Source of the DNA: Sphingomonas chungangi
Lineage (GTDB): Bacteria; Pseudomonadota; Alphaproteobacteria; Sphingomonadales; Sphingomonadaceae
NCBI RefSeq assembly: GCF_013778325.1
Contig: NZ_JACEIB010000027.1
Coordinates: 62,001 to 126,000 of the forward strand
DNA length: 64,000 bases
Direction of reading: 5' to 3'
How positions within the stretch are numbered: position 1 is the first letter of the stretch; the number at the start of each line of letters is the position of its first letter. Made by a program: the position numbers and the translations under genes. The notes under the pieces are model-generated. The model was not told the origin of the DNA, ran no database searches, and worked only from the letters and a program-made list of their open reading frames with translations. This document shows positions 1 to 7,877 of this stretch, piece after piece.

Positions 1-1
1 C

Positions 2-1096
2 GCGTCGTATCTGCCCAAGGCGTTCGACGATGCGCGCTTCAACTTCTTCAACAAGACGCTCTACGACCAGCCCGAGCAGAAGGCGCGATGGAAGCGCGGC
101 GTCCGCCTGGTCGATTCGATGCTCGGCGAGGCGGTCGGCAAGATCTACGTCGAGCAGCATTACCCGGCCGAGAGCGACCGCCAGATCAAGGAGATGATCG
201 GCAATCTCGAGGCTTCGCTCAACCAGGAACTGACCCACCTCGCCTGGATGGACGACGCCACCCGCAAGCAGGCGCTCGACAAGCTAGCCGCCTTCGACCC
301 GCGCGTCGGCCACCCGGTGAAGTATATCGATTATTCCAGCTTCAAGGTGGATCGCGGCGATCTGCTCGGCAATGCGACGCGTTCCGAGAAGTTCGAGTGG
401 AACCTGCAGCTCTCGCGCTTCCCCAAGCCGATCGACCGCACCTTGTGGGACATGACCCCGCAGGAGGTGAACGCCTATTACGACCCCACCCAGAACCAGA
501 TCACCTTCCCGGCGGCGATCCTGCAGCCGAGCTTCTTCGATCCCAACGCCGATCCGGCAGTGAATTACGGCGCGATCGGATCGGTGATCGGCCACGAGAT
601 GGGCCACGGCTTCGACGATCAGGGCAGCCAGTTCGACGGCACCGGCAAGGTCCGCAACTGGTGGTCGAAGGAAGCCGAGGACAAGTTCAAGGCGCGCACC
701 GCCATGCTGGGCAAGCAGTTCGACAGCTACGAGCCCATCCCCGGCACGCACATCAAGGGCGAGCTGACGATGGGCGAGAATGTCGGCGATCTCGGCGGGC
801 TGGAGATGGCGTGGGGTGCGTGGCGCCGCTACGTCGCGACGCATGGCGATCCGGGCGTGAAGGACGGCTACACCGCCGATCAGCGCTTCCTGCTCTCCTT
901 CGCCTTCCACTGGCAGGAGAAGGAGCGCGAGGGCACGCTGCGTGCACAGCTGCTCGCCGATCCGCACAGCCCCGGCGAGTATCGGACCAACGGCATCCTC
1001 CGCAACTTCGATCCCTGGTACAAGGCGTTCGACGTGAAGCCCGGCGACAAGCTCTATCTGCCGCCGGACCAGCGCGTGCACATCTGGGTGGATTGA
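2..1096 (+). CDS. M13 family zinc metallopeptidase, 5' truncated by the window edge
   Basis: The reading frame is open from base 2, so only the C-terminal 364 residues or so are present. The zinc-binding motif HEMGH lies at bases 593-607, and the downstream motif ENVGD near base 776 supplies the third zinc ligand in place of the usual ENxAD. The end (RVHIWVD) matches the typical M13 terminus close to RVRIW. Family members (neprilysin/PepO type) are secreted or periplasmic endopeptidases; the signal peptide lies outside the window. The next gene starts 5 bases downstream and also encodes an exported peptidase, so the two are probably co-transcribed. Confidence 0.95.
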   Translation, partial: ASYLPKAFDDARFNFFNKTLYDQPEQKARWKRGVRLVDSMLGEAVGKIYVEQHYPAESDRQIKEMIGNLEASLNQELTHLAWMDDATRKQALDKLAAFDPRVGHPVKYIDYSSFKVDRGDLLGNATRSEKFEWNLQLSRFPKPIDRTLWDMTPQEVNAYYDPTQNQITFPAAILQPSFFDPNADPAVNYGAIGSVIGHEMGHGFDDQGSQFDGTGKVRNWWSKEAEDKFKARTAMLGKQFDSYEPIPGTHIKGELTMGENVGDLGGLEMAWGAWRRYVATHGDPGVKDGYTADQRFLLSFAFHWQEKEREGTLRAQLLADPHSPGEYRTNGILRNFDPWYKAFDVKPGDKLYLPPDQRVHIWVD

Positions 1097-1101
1097 TCGC
1101 C

Positions 1102-3189
1102 GTGCGGGGGCTGGCAGCGATCCTGCTCGCGAGCGCGGCGCTGCCGGCCCACGCCACCCACCCATTCGGGCCGGACGATCTGGCCCGGATGGCGGCGGTA
1201 TCCGATCCCCAGGTCGACCCCAAGGGGGAATGGGTCGCCTACAGCGTCGAGACCACCGACGTAGAGGCGGACAAGCGCTTCACCCACCTATGGATGACGA
1301 GTTGGGACGGCGCTCGCACCGTCCAGCTCACCGGCCGCAAGGCCGAGAGCGAGAGCAGCCCGCGCTTCTCGCCAGACGGCCACTGGATCGCCTTCATTTC
1401 CGGGCGCGGCGACGAGCATGACGACGATCAGCTCTGGCTGATGGACCGCGCCGGCGGCGAAGGCCGCAAGCTGCCGGGGATCGAGGGATCGGTCGAGGAT
1501 ATCGCCTGGTCGCCGGATGCGAAGACGATCGCGCTGATCGTCAAGGATCCCGATCCGAACGAGAAGGCCAATGCCGCCGCCGAAGCCGGTACCGCCGCGG
1601 CGCCGGCGGCCGGAACGCCGCAAAAGCCCGAGGCCAAGCCTGCCGCCGTGGCGTCGGTCAAGAAGGACGGGAAGCCGCCCAAGCCGATCGTGATCGATCG
1701 CTTTCAGTTCAAGGAAGACATCACCGGCTATCTCGGCCGGCAGCGCCATCGGCTGTGGCTCTACGATCTTGCCACGCAGACCATGCGGCGCGCGACGACG
1801 GGCGATTATGACGAATATCTGCCGGCATGGTCGCCGGACGGGCGAAGCATCGCATTCAGCTCCAAGCGCCTGCCCGATCCCGATCGCAGCTACGACTTCA
1901 ATCTGTTCACTGTGAGCGTTGGCGGCGCGCCCGCCGAGCCCCATCAGCTCACCACCTATGCAGGAGCCGACAACGATCCCGAATGGGGCAGCCACCCCGC
2001 CTGGAGCCCGGATGGCCGGAGCATCGCCTATCTGCAGGGTGGCCCGGTCGAGCTGTTCTCCTACGGCGTCCGCCATCTTGCGGTGATCCCGGCCGCCGGA
2101 GGCACGCCGCACGTCGTCACCGCGGCGCTCGATCGTAACGTCAACGATCCGGTCTGGTCGGCGGACAGCCGATCGCTCCGTTTCTCGGTGGAAGATGACG
2201 AGACGTCGCGCATCGCCGAAGTATCGGCGGCAGGTGGCCCGGTGAAGCCGGTGGTGGGCGGCTTCCGGCTGATCCATGCGCCCGGCGGCGGCCCAAAAGG
2301 GCGCATGGCCGTGCTTCTCTCCACGCCGTCGTCACCGGACGAAGTCTATGCGCTGGAAGGCACCAGTCTCCGCGAGCTCAGCCACGCCAACGACGGCTGG
2401 CTCAGGGAGGTCGCGCTCGGCACCGTCACGCGCACGGTGCTGCGCAGCAGGGACGGCACCGAGGTTCACGGCTTCCTGATCCTGCCGCCGGGCGTCTCCT
2501 CCGCCAGCAAGCTGCCGACCATCCTCGTCAACCATGGTGGCCCGCAATCGCAGTTCGATGCCGGGTTCGAGGAGCGCTGGCAGCTCTTCGCCGGACACGG
2601 CTACATCGTCGTCGCGACCAATCCGCGCGGATCGACCGGGCGCGGGCAGGATTACGCCAAGGCGCTCTACGCCGATTGGGGCGGCCCCGCCGTGCCCGAC
2701 GCGCTGTCGGCCGTGGACGATGCGGTGGCGAAGGGCATCGCCGATCCGAACCGCCTCGGTGTGGCGGGCTGGAGCTACGGCGCGATGCTCACCAACTACG
2801 TCATCGCGTCGGATACCCGCTTCAAGGCGGCGGCGAGCGGCGCGGGCATCTCCAACATCCTCGCCGGCTACGGCACCGACCAGTATATCCGCGATTACGA
2901 GATGGAGATGGGCAAGCCGTGGGAGCACATGGATGTCTGGCTCCGCAACTCCTATCCCTTCTATCATAACGACCGGATCGTCACACCGACATTGTTCATG
3001 GCGGGCGACAAGGATTTCAACGTGCCGCTGCTCAACAGCGAACAGATGTACCAGGCGCTGAAGAGCCGGGGCATCGACACGCAGCTGATTATCTATCCCG
3101 GCGAATATCACGGCTTCACGCGGCCGAGCTTCCTCAAGGACCGCGCGGAACGCTGGCTCGCCTGGTTCGATCGCTATCTCAAGTCCTGA
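1102..3189 (+). CDS. S9 family peptidase (dipeptidyl/acylaminoacyl peptidase type), secreted
   Basis: This is a 695-residue protein with a signal peptide (hydrophobic stretch then ALPAHA) when read from GTG at 1102, which has GGTGG about 11 bases upstream. An in-frame TTG at 1093 that overlaps the M13 stop is an alternative. The N-terminal two thirds carry WD40/TolB-like propeller repeats (FSPDG, WSPDA, WSPDG). The C-terminal alpha/beta hydrolase domain has Ser558 in GWSYGA, Asp638 in GDKDFNVP and His670 in EYHGF, a complete S9 triad. An Ala/Pro/Lys-rich insertion lies around residues 150-200. The protein likely trims peptides in the periplasm. The longer open frame upstream is only a shadow of the M13 gene. 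Confidence 0.95.
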   Translation: MRGLAAILLASAALPAHATHPFGPDDLARMAAVSDPQVDPKGEWVAYSVETTDVEADKRFTHLWMTSWDGARTVQLTGRKAESESSPRFSPDGHWIAFISGRGDEHDDDQLWLMDRAGGEGRKLPGIEGSVEDIAWSPDAKTIALIVKDPDPNEKANAAAEAGTAAAPAAGTPQKPEAKPAAVASVKKDGKPPKPIVIDRFQFKEDITGYLGRQRHRLWLYDLATQTMRRATTGDYDEYLPAWSPDGRSIAFSSKRLPDPDRSYDFNLFTVSVGGAPAEPHQLTTYAGADNDPEWGSHPAWSPDGRSIAYLQGGPVELFSYGVRHLAVIPAAGGTPHVVTAALDRNVNDPVWSADSRSLRFSVEDDETSRIAEVSAAGGPVKPVVGGFRLIHAPGGGPKGRMAVLLSTPSSPDEVYALEGTSLRELSHANDGWLREVALGTVTRTVLRSRDGTEVHGFLILPPGVSSASKLPTILVNHGGPQSQFDAGFEERWQLFAGHGYIVVATNPRGSTGRGQDYAKALYADWGGPAVPDALSAVDDAVAKGIADPNRLGVAGWSYGAMLTNYVIASDTRFKAAASGAGISNILAGYGTDQYIRDYEMEMGKPWEHMDVWLRNSYPFYHNDRIVTPTLFMAGDKDFNVPLLNSEQMYQALKSRGIDTQLIIYPGEYHGFTRPSFLKDRAERWLAWFDRYLKS

Positions 3190-3198
3190 GGCGGTGGA

Positions 3199-3348
3199 TC
3201 AGAGCGACCTGTCGTGGTCGCGCCGCTCGATCTCGTCGATCAAACGCCAGACGAGGCGGCTGTCCACATCCTCCAGCGCGGTGTCGAGCGCCTGCTCCAG
3301 TTCCTGCGTGGTCATCTTCGCGATGACGTCGTCGATGGTGTAGGTCAT
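3199..3348 (-). CDS. Small hypothetical protein, 49 residues
   Basis: Read on the minus strand, an ATG at 3348 preceded by AAGGATT opens a 49-residue frame that starts MTYTIDDVIAKMTTQEL and ends RRDHDRSL. The product is acidic and mostly helical by composition, with no signal peptide or membrane segment. I do not recognise the family. Support is the good ribosome binding site and the protein-like composition. It is convergent with the S9 peptidase gene, whose stop is 9 bases away. It might be a small regulatory or adaptor protein, but nothing in the sequence shows which. Confidence 0.6.
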   Translation of the reverse strand: MTYTIDDVIAKMTTQELEQALDTALEDVDSRLVWRLIDEIERRDHDRSL

Positions 3349-3583
3349 AATCCTTACTCGCCGGTCGTCCCCCGACTGCGGCGACTATCAACCGGCGTGG
3401 TAAAGATCGGGTAAATTTCCCGCCCGTGAAATCCGAAAGCCCGGAAAACCTCAGCTAACGGATGAGCCGTCGGACCCCGAAGCGTTAACGCCGGCTCAAG
3501 CATTCCTCTCGCGTCCAGCTGTGCACGTGGTTTACCCGCAATTAACCCTGTTGCCCGCAAAACCGGGATCGGAGGTGCCCGCC

Positions 3584-3736
3584 ATGCGCAGTGTAAGCCG
3601 ATTCACCCGCGATCGTGGTGGCCTGGTCGCGGGCGACTTCGCGCTGATGTTCGCGCTGGTTTTCGCCGCGCGCCACGTCGCCATGTGCCACGGCGCCCAG
3701 ATCGGCGGAATGCTCCGCCCGCTGTTCGGCGCCTAG
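3584..3736 (+). CDS. Small protein with pilin-like N-terminal helix, 50 residues
   Basis: ATG at 3584 follows GGAGGT with 7-base spacing. The 50-residue product begins MRSVSRFTRDRGGLVAGDFA and continues with a hydrophobic segment. This pattern (RD, small residues, an acidic residue at +5, then ALMFAL) resembles Flp/TadE-type type IVb pilin N-termini, but the canonical Glu is Asp and no tad genes are nearby. The stop codon TAG overlaps the stop of the convergent membrane-protein gene in the sequence CTAG. The upstream 235 bases (3349-3583) hold no other gene that I can see. Pilin-like identity is inference; it could simply be a short membrane protein. Confidence 0.5.
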   Translation: MRSVSRFTRDRGGLVAGDFALMFALVFAARHVAMCHGAQIGGMLRPLFGA

Positions 3737-4011
3737 ATCCGCCTCAGCAACCGGACCACCAGCACGACGATCGCCGCGCCCACCACGGAGGCGAGCACCG
3801 ATCCGATCAGGCCGTGCCCGATCTCCAGCCCGAGGCTCGGAAACAGCCAGCCCGCCAGCACCGATCCGAAGATGCCGATCAGCGCATCGGCGATGAAGCC
3901 GAAGCCGCCCCCCTGCACCAGCAGCCCGGCCAGCCAGCCGATGATCGCGCCGATGATGATCCAGATCAGAAAGGCGATCAGCATGTTTTCGCCGCTCAAG
4001 GTGGTGTGCAT
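3733..4011 (-). CDS. GlsB/YeaQ/YmgE family small membrane protein
   Basis: This 92-residue product has three hydrophobic segments and the Gly-rich pattern of the transglycosylase-associated/GlsB family (IIGAIIGWLAG, GIFGSVLAGWLF, LIGSVLASVVGA). The function is not firmly known; members are stress-associated inner-membrane proteins. The start at 4011 has GGAG about 6 bases upstream; an internal ATG 27 bases later lacks a good site. It is a single gene, convergent with the 50-residue gene and downstream of the GH3 gene on the same strand. Confidence 0.9.
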   Translation of the reverse strand: MHTTLSGENMLIAFLIWIIIGAIIGWLAGLLVQGGGFGFIADALIGIFGSVLAGWLFPSLGLEIGHGLIGSVLASVVGAAIVVLVVRLLRRI

Positions 4012-4068
4012 GATAATCTCCGACTAGCCGATCGCCCTCCAATGAACGGCGGCCTCCCTCGTTCCCCG

Positions 4069-6339
4069 CTAGCTCAGCTCGAACGTTCCCTTGAGGCCAT
4101 CCTGTGCGGACGGCGCGATCCAGATGTCGATGGTGCCGGGCTCGACGGCGGGTTTCAGGTCCGGCCCGAGCCGCATGAGCATCTCGCGGGTAATGGTGAA
4201 GCGGACCTTCGCCGATCCGCCCGGCGCGAGCTTCACCCGCTGCCAGTCGATCAGGCGGCGCACCGGCTGGGTGATGCCGGAGACGCGGGGGTGGACGTAG
4301 AGTTGCACCACCTCCTCGGCGGAGCGGTCGCCGTGATTGCGGATCTCGGCCGAGATGATGAGGCCTTCGCCGGCCAGCTTGCCACCGCCGAGCTCGAGGC
4401 CCGAATAATCGATCTCGCCGTAGGTGAGGCCATGACCGAAGGCGAAGCGCGCGGCATCGGGCGCCGTGCGATACTGTGCCTTGAAGGGCTGGCGCGGCCC
4501 TTCCGGCGCAGGGCGGCCGGTGGGCTTGTGATCGTAGTGCAGCGGCTCCTGCCCGCTCTCGTAAGGGAAGCTGACAGGAAGCCGCCCCGAAGGGCAGACG
4601 GTGCCGAACAGGATGTCGGCGAGGGCATGGCCGGTCTCGGTGCCGAGAAACCAGGTGACGAGGATCGCCTGCGCATCCAGCACCGCACCCTCCAGCGCCA
4701 GCGCCCGGCCATTCTTGAGGATGACGATCACCGGCTTGCCCGTCGCCACTACCGCCTCGGCGAGCCGCTGCTGCGGCCAGGGCAGCACAACCTCCGTGCG
4801 CGACTGCGCCTCGCCGGACATTTCCTGGCTCTCGCCAATCGCGAGCAGCACGACGTCCGCCGCCCGCGCCGCCGCCACGGCGGTCTCGATGCCGCCGGCG
4901 ATCGGTTTCTCGACATCCGATCCCGCAGTCACCGTCAGCCGCGCCGGATCGCGCATCGCGGCGCGCAGGCCCGTGGCGAGATCGATCGCCTGCGCGTCGT
5001 CGCCATAGACGTTCCATGGGCCTATCAGGTCATGCGGACCGGCGGCATGCGGGCCGATCAGCGCGATGGTCTGCGCGCCATCCGCCTTCAGCGGGAGGAC
5101 GCCACCTTGATTCTTGAGCAGCACCATTGATCGCTGTGCCGCCTCGCGCGCCAGATCGCGGGCGATGGGGGTCAAGATGCGCTGCTGCTCGCGCCCCGGC
5201 CCCAGCCGGTTGAACGGATCGTCGAACAGGCCGAGCCGGACCTTCAGCTCCAGCACGCGCCGCACCGCGTCGTCCACCCGCGCCATCGGCACCTCACCGG
5301 ATTTCACGAGGTCCGGCAGGTGTTTCTGGTAGAGGCCGCTCTGCATGCTGACGTCCACACCGGCGAGGATCGCCTTCTTCGCCGCATCGCGCCCATCCTT
5401 GGCAAAGCCGGCGGCGATCATCTCCTCGTCGGCGGTGTAATCGGAGATCACGAGGCCGCGGAAATTCCACTCGCCGCGCAATACGTCCGAAAGCAGCCAG
5501 CGGTTTCCCGAGGAGGGTATGCCGTCGATCTCGTTGAACGAAGGCATCAGCGACGCAGCCCCGGCGCCCAGCGCCGACTGGAAGGGCGGGAAATAGACCT
5601 CGCGCAGCGTCCGCTCTGAAATGTCGACACTGTTGTAATCCAGCCCCGCCTCGCCCGCGCCGTAGGCGGCGAAATGCTTGGCGCAGGCGGCGACCGCGTC
5701 GTCGCGAGCAAGACTCTCACCCTGGAAGCCCTTCACCCGCGCCGCCGCGAAACGGGTGCCGACCAGCACGTCCTCACCCGCCGCCTCGACGCCGCGCCCC
5801 CAGCGCTGATCGCGCGCGATGTCGACCATCGGCGCGAAGGTTAGCGCGATGCCGGCGGCCGATGCCTCGTAGGCAGCCGTCCGCGCCGTGCGCATCGCGA
5901 GATCGGGATCGAAGCTCGCAGCCTCCGCTAGCGGCACCGGGAACACCGTGCGCATGCCGTGGATCACGTCTGCGGCGAACAGCAGGGGAATGCCGAGCCG
6001 GCTCTTCACCGCCTCCTGCTGGAGCCGGCGATGCCAATCGGCGCCCTGCCCGTTGAAGATGCCCGTCATGCGGCCTGCGCGGGCATCGGCGAGCTGCTTG
6101 GACACGTTGGACGTGTTGGTCACCGGGTTCAGCTTGGTCGCCGCCCCGCCGCCGATCGCCGATGCCATGATCGAGAGCTGGCCCGCTTTCTCGTCCGGCG
6201 TCATCTTCGCGATCAGATCGCCGACGAAGCCCGGCGCGGCCGAGGGCGACGGCCCCAGCGCCAGCCCGAAAGCCCGCCCCGCCAGACCCGCCGCGCCGGC
6301 GCCAGCCAGCAGGGCCCTGCGCCCGATCTCTCCCGTCAT
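4069..6339 (-). CDS. Glycoside hydrolase family 3 beta-glucosidase, exported
   Basis: The 756-residue product opens with a twin-arginine-like signal (IGRRALLAG). It contains the GH3 N-terminal domain, with the nucleophile region VISDYTADEEM (canonical SDW is SDY here). The C-terminal GH3 domain follows (VILKNGRALAL, LPVSFPYESGQEP), then a fibronectin III-like domain (EVVQLYVHP). Family members remove terminal glucose from oligosaccharides. The start at 6339 has AGAGGA upstream and overlaps the stop of the GH144-type gene by 4 bases (ATGA), so translation is probably coupled. It is the last gene of a receptor-glucanase-glucosidase operon, which suggests that it finishes degradation of a beta-glucan in the periplasm. 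Confidence 0.95.
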   Translation of the reverse strand: MTGEIGRRALLAGAGAAGLAGRAFGLALGPSPSAAPGFVGDLIAKMTPDEKAGQLSIMASAIGGGAATKLNPVTNTSNVSKQLADARAGRMTGIFNGQGADWHRRLQQEAVKSRLGIPLLFAADVIHGMRTVFPVPLAEAASFDPDLAMRTARTAAYEASAAGIALTFAPMVDIARDQRWGRGVEAAGEDVLVGTRFAAARVKGFQGESLARDDAVAACAKHFAAYGAGEAGLDYNSVDISERTLREVYFPPFQSALGAGAASLMPSFNEIDGIPSSGNRWLLSDVLRGEWNFRGLVISDYTADEEMIAAGFAKDGRDAAKKAILAGVDVSMQSGLYQKHLPDLVKSGEVPMARVDDAVRRVLELKVRLGLFDDPFNRLGPGREQQRILTPIARDLAREAAQRSMVLLKNQGGVLPLKADGAQTIALIGPHAAGPHDLIGPWNVYGDDAQAIDLATGLRAAMRDPARLTVTAGSDVEKPIAGGIETAVAAARAADVVLLAIGESQEMSGEAQSRTEVVLPWPQQRLAEAVVATGKPVIVILKNGRALALEGAVLDAQAILVTWFLGTETGHALADILFGTVCPSGRLPVSFPYESGQEPLHYDHKPTGRPAPEGPRQPFKAQYRTAPDAARFAFGHGLTYGEIDYSGLELGGGKLAGEGLIISAEIRNHGDRSAEEVVQLYVHPRVSGITQPVRRLIDWQRVKLAPGGSAKVRFTITREMLMRLGPDLKPAVEPGTIDIWIAPSAQDGLKGTFELS

Positions 6340-7877
6340 TTCTTGTCCTCTGGAGCCTGTGGCAGGGATGGAGCCTGCGGCGCGGCGGGCGCCAGATCGG
6401 CCAGCCAGCCGCCATGGAACCCGGCCTTCTTCAGCCCCGCCTGGATGTAGGGGTTGCGCCGCATTATGTTCCAGATCAGCCCGGTCCGGTAATTCTCGAT
6501 CATCGCCAAAATTGGCCCCTGATCGATCCCCACCCAGTCGGTATCGAACCAGCCCTTGCCCGGCACCACCTTGCCGCGATCGAGCTTGGCCTTCTCGTCC
6601 TGGAAACTGAGGTTGAAGGCGTCGAAGAAGCCGTAGGTACCATAGAGCGTGTCGCCGTAGCGCTGGCGCATCCCCATCAGCGCCGGGATGCAGATTTCCG
6701 GCGCGAACGGGATCGAACCGCCCGCCGCCGTGGGCGCGATAGTACCGTCGTCGATCGCACCGACGCCGCGCGCCACGTAGGAATGGAAGACACGCTGCTC
6801 GCCGCCGGAATCGAGCGTGACGTCGGCAGGGCCGTCGCAGGCGGTCAGGCCGAACTGATCGGAGGCATAGCCACGCCAGCCCATCGGATTGGCGAGCGCA
6901 TAGTTGCGCTGGGCGATCGTCGCACGGCGGCTGTTCTCGAAATAGTCGCTGCCCTTGGTGGCCATGAACTCGTCCTGGATCTTGCGGAAATCGATCCAGA
7001 CGTGGCTGTACTGATGGCCGAACATCGGCGGGAAGCGGAGCATCGAGAGATCGCCGCTGTCCGTCCAGAAGGTGGCCAGGCGCTGGCTCCACGCGTCCCA
7101 GCTTTCCTTGGGCAGGCCATAGACCGGCGCGCCGAGGGCCAGGATGTAAACCAGCATGCCCTCGTTATAGGCCACCCAGTCATAGGGGATGAACTCGCCT
7201 TCCGGCGTCCAGCCGAGCGCGATGACGGGCGCGCGGGTCATCGCCCAGCGCCAATCGACCTGCGTGTAGAGCTTGTCCGCGAGGTCGCGGATCTCCTTCT
7301 CCTGCGGCTGGTCGTAATAGGTCTGGGCGAGCAGGATTCCCATCATCAGCAGCGCGGTATCGACGGTCGAAATCTCGCAGCCGCCGAAGCGCACCCCGTC
7401 CTTCATGCCGAGGAAGTGGTAGAAGAAGCCCTGATAGCCGGTGACGCCGTCCGGCTTGGCGCCCTGTTCGGCGCCGGCGAGGAAGCGCAGCATGGTCAGC
7501 GTGCGCTCCGCAGCCTGCGCGCGCGGGATGTAGCCACGCTCCACACCGATCACGAAGGCGGTGAGCGCGAAGCCCATCGACGCGATGCTGGCGAAGCCGC
7601 CGCTGGGGAAGCGATCGGGTGCCAGCCCGCGCTTGGGCTCGGTGGTCCACCAGAAATACGCGAAGGTGCGCAGCTGCACGTCGTCGAGGAAAGCCTCCAC
7701 CTCGGGCGTCTGCGCCAGCGGCGGCGCGCCGGACGACGCCGAGGAGAAGATCAGGGGCGAGCGGATCGCGATCGGCAGCTGGAACTTGACGTTGCTGCAT
7801 CCCGCGAGGCCGGCCAGCCCCGCGCCGATCAGCGCCCTCCGGCCGATCCGGCCACCATCACCCGTTCCATCCTGCAT
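6336..7877 (-). CDS. GH144-type 'glucoamylase family' protein (putative beta-1,2-glucanase), Tat lipoprotein
   Basis: This is a 513-residue protein with a signal combining a twin-arginine motif (RIGRRALIG) and a lipobox (GLAGC). The body matches the family long annotated as putative glucoamylase (Pfam Glycoamylase, CAZy GH144): FAYFWWTTEP, DRFPSGGFASIASMGF, FYHFLGM and SGGEQRVFHSYVARG. Characterised GH144 enzymes are endo-beta-1,2-glucanases. The ATG shares one base with the receptor stop (TGATG), and its stop overlaps the GH3 start. Anchored by lipid, it would cut oligosaccharide for the following GH3 enzyme. Beta-1,2-glucan as substrate is inferred from family and context, not proven. Confidence 0.88.
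   Translation of the reverse strand: MQDGTGDGGRIGRRALIGAGLAGLAGCSNVKFQLPIAIRSPLIFSSASSGAPPLAQTPEVEAFLDDVQLRTFAYFWWTTEPKRGLAPDRFPSGGFASIASMGFALTAFVIGVERGYIPRAQAAERTLTMLRFLAGAEQGAKPDGVTGYQGFFYHFLGMKDGVRFGGCEISTVDTALLMMGILLAQTYYDQPQEKEIRDLADKLYTQVDWRWAMTRAPVIALGWTPEGEFIPYDWVAYNEGMLVYILALGAPVYGLPKESWDAWSQRLATFWTDSGDLSMLRFPPMFGHQYSHVWIDFRKIQDEFMATKGSDYFENSRRATIAQRNYALANPMGWRGYASDQFGLTACDGPADVTLDSGGEQRVFHSYVARGVGAIDDGTIAPTAAGGSIPFAPEICIPALMGMRQRYGDTLYGTYGFFDAFNLSFQDEKAKLDRGKVVPGKGWFDTDWVGIDQGPILAMIENYRTGLIWNIMRRNPYIQAGLKKAGFHGGWLADLAPAAPQAPSLPQAPEDKK

Noticed and set aside
3349-3583. Possible structured RNA or riboswitch in the 235-base gap
   Set aside because: Short pairings such as CCGTCGG/CCGACGG-like segments exist, but I could not match any known RNA class.
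3542-5017. Long minus-strand frame overlapping GlsB-like and GH3 genes
   Set aside because: It is out of frame with both genes and shows no family signature.
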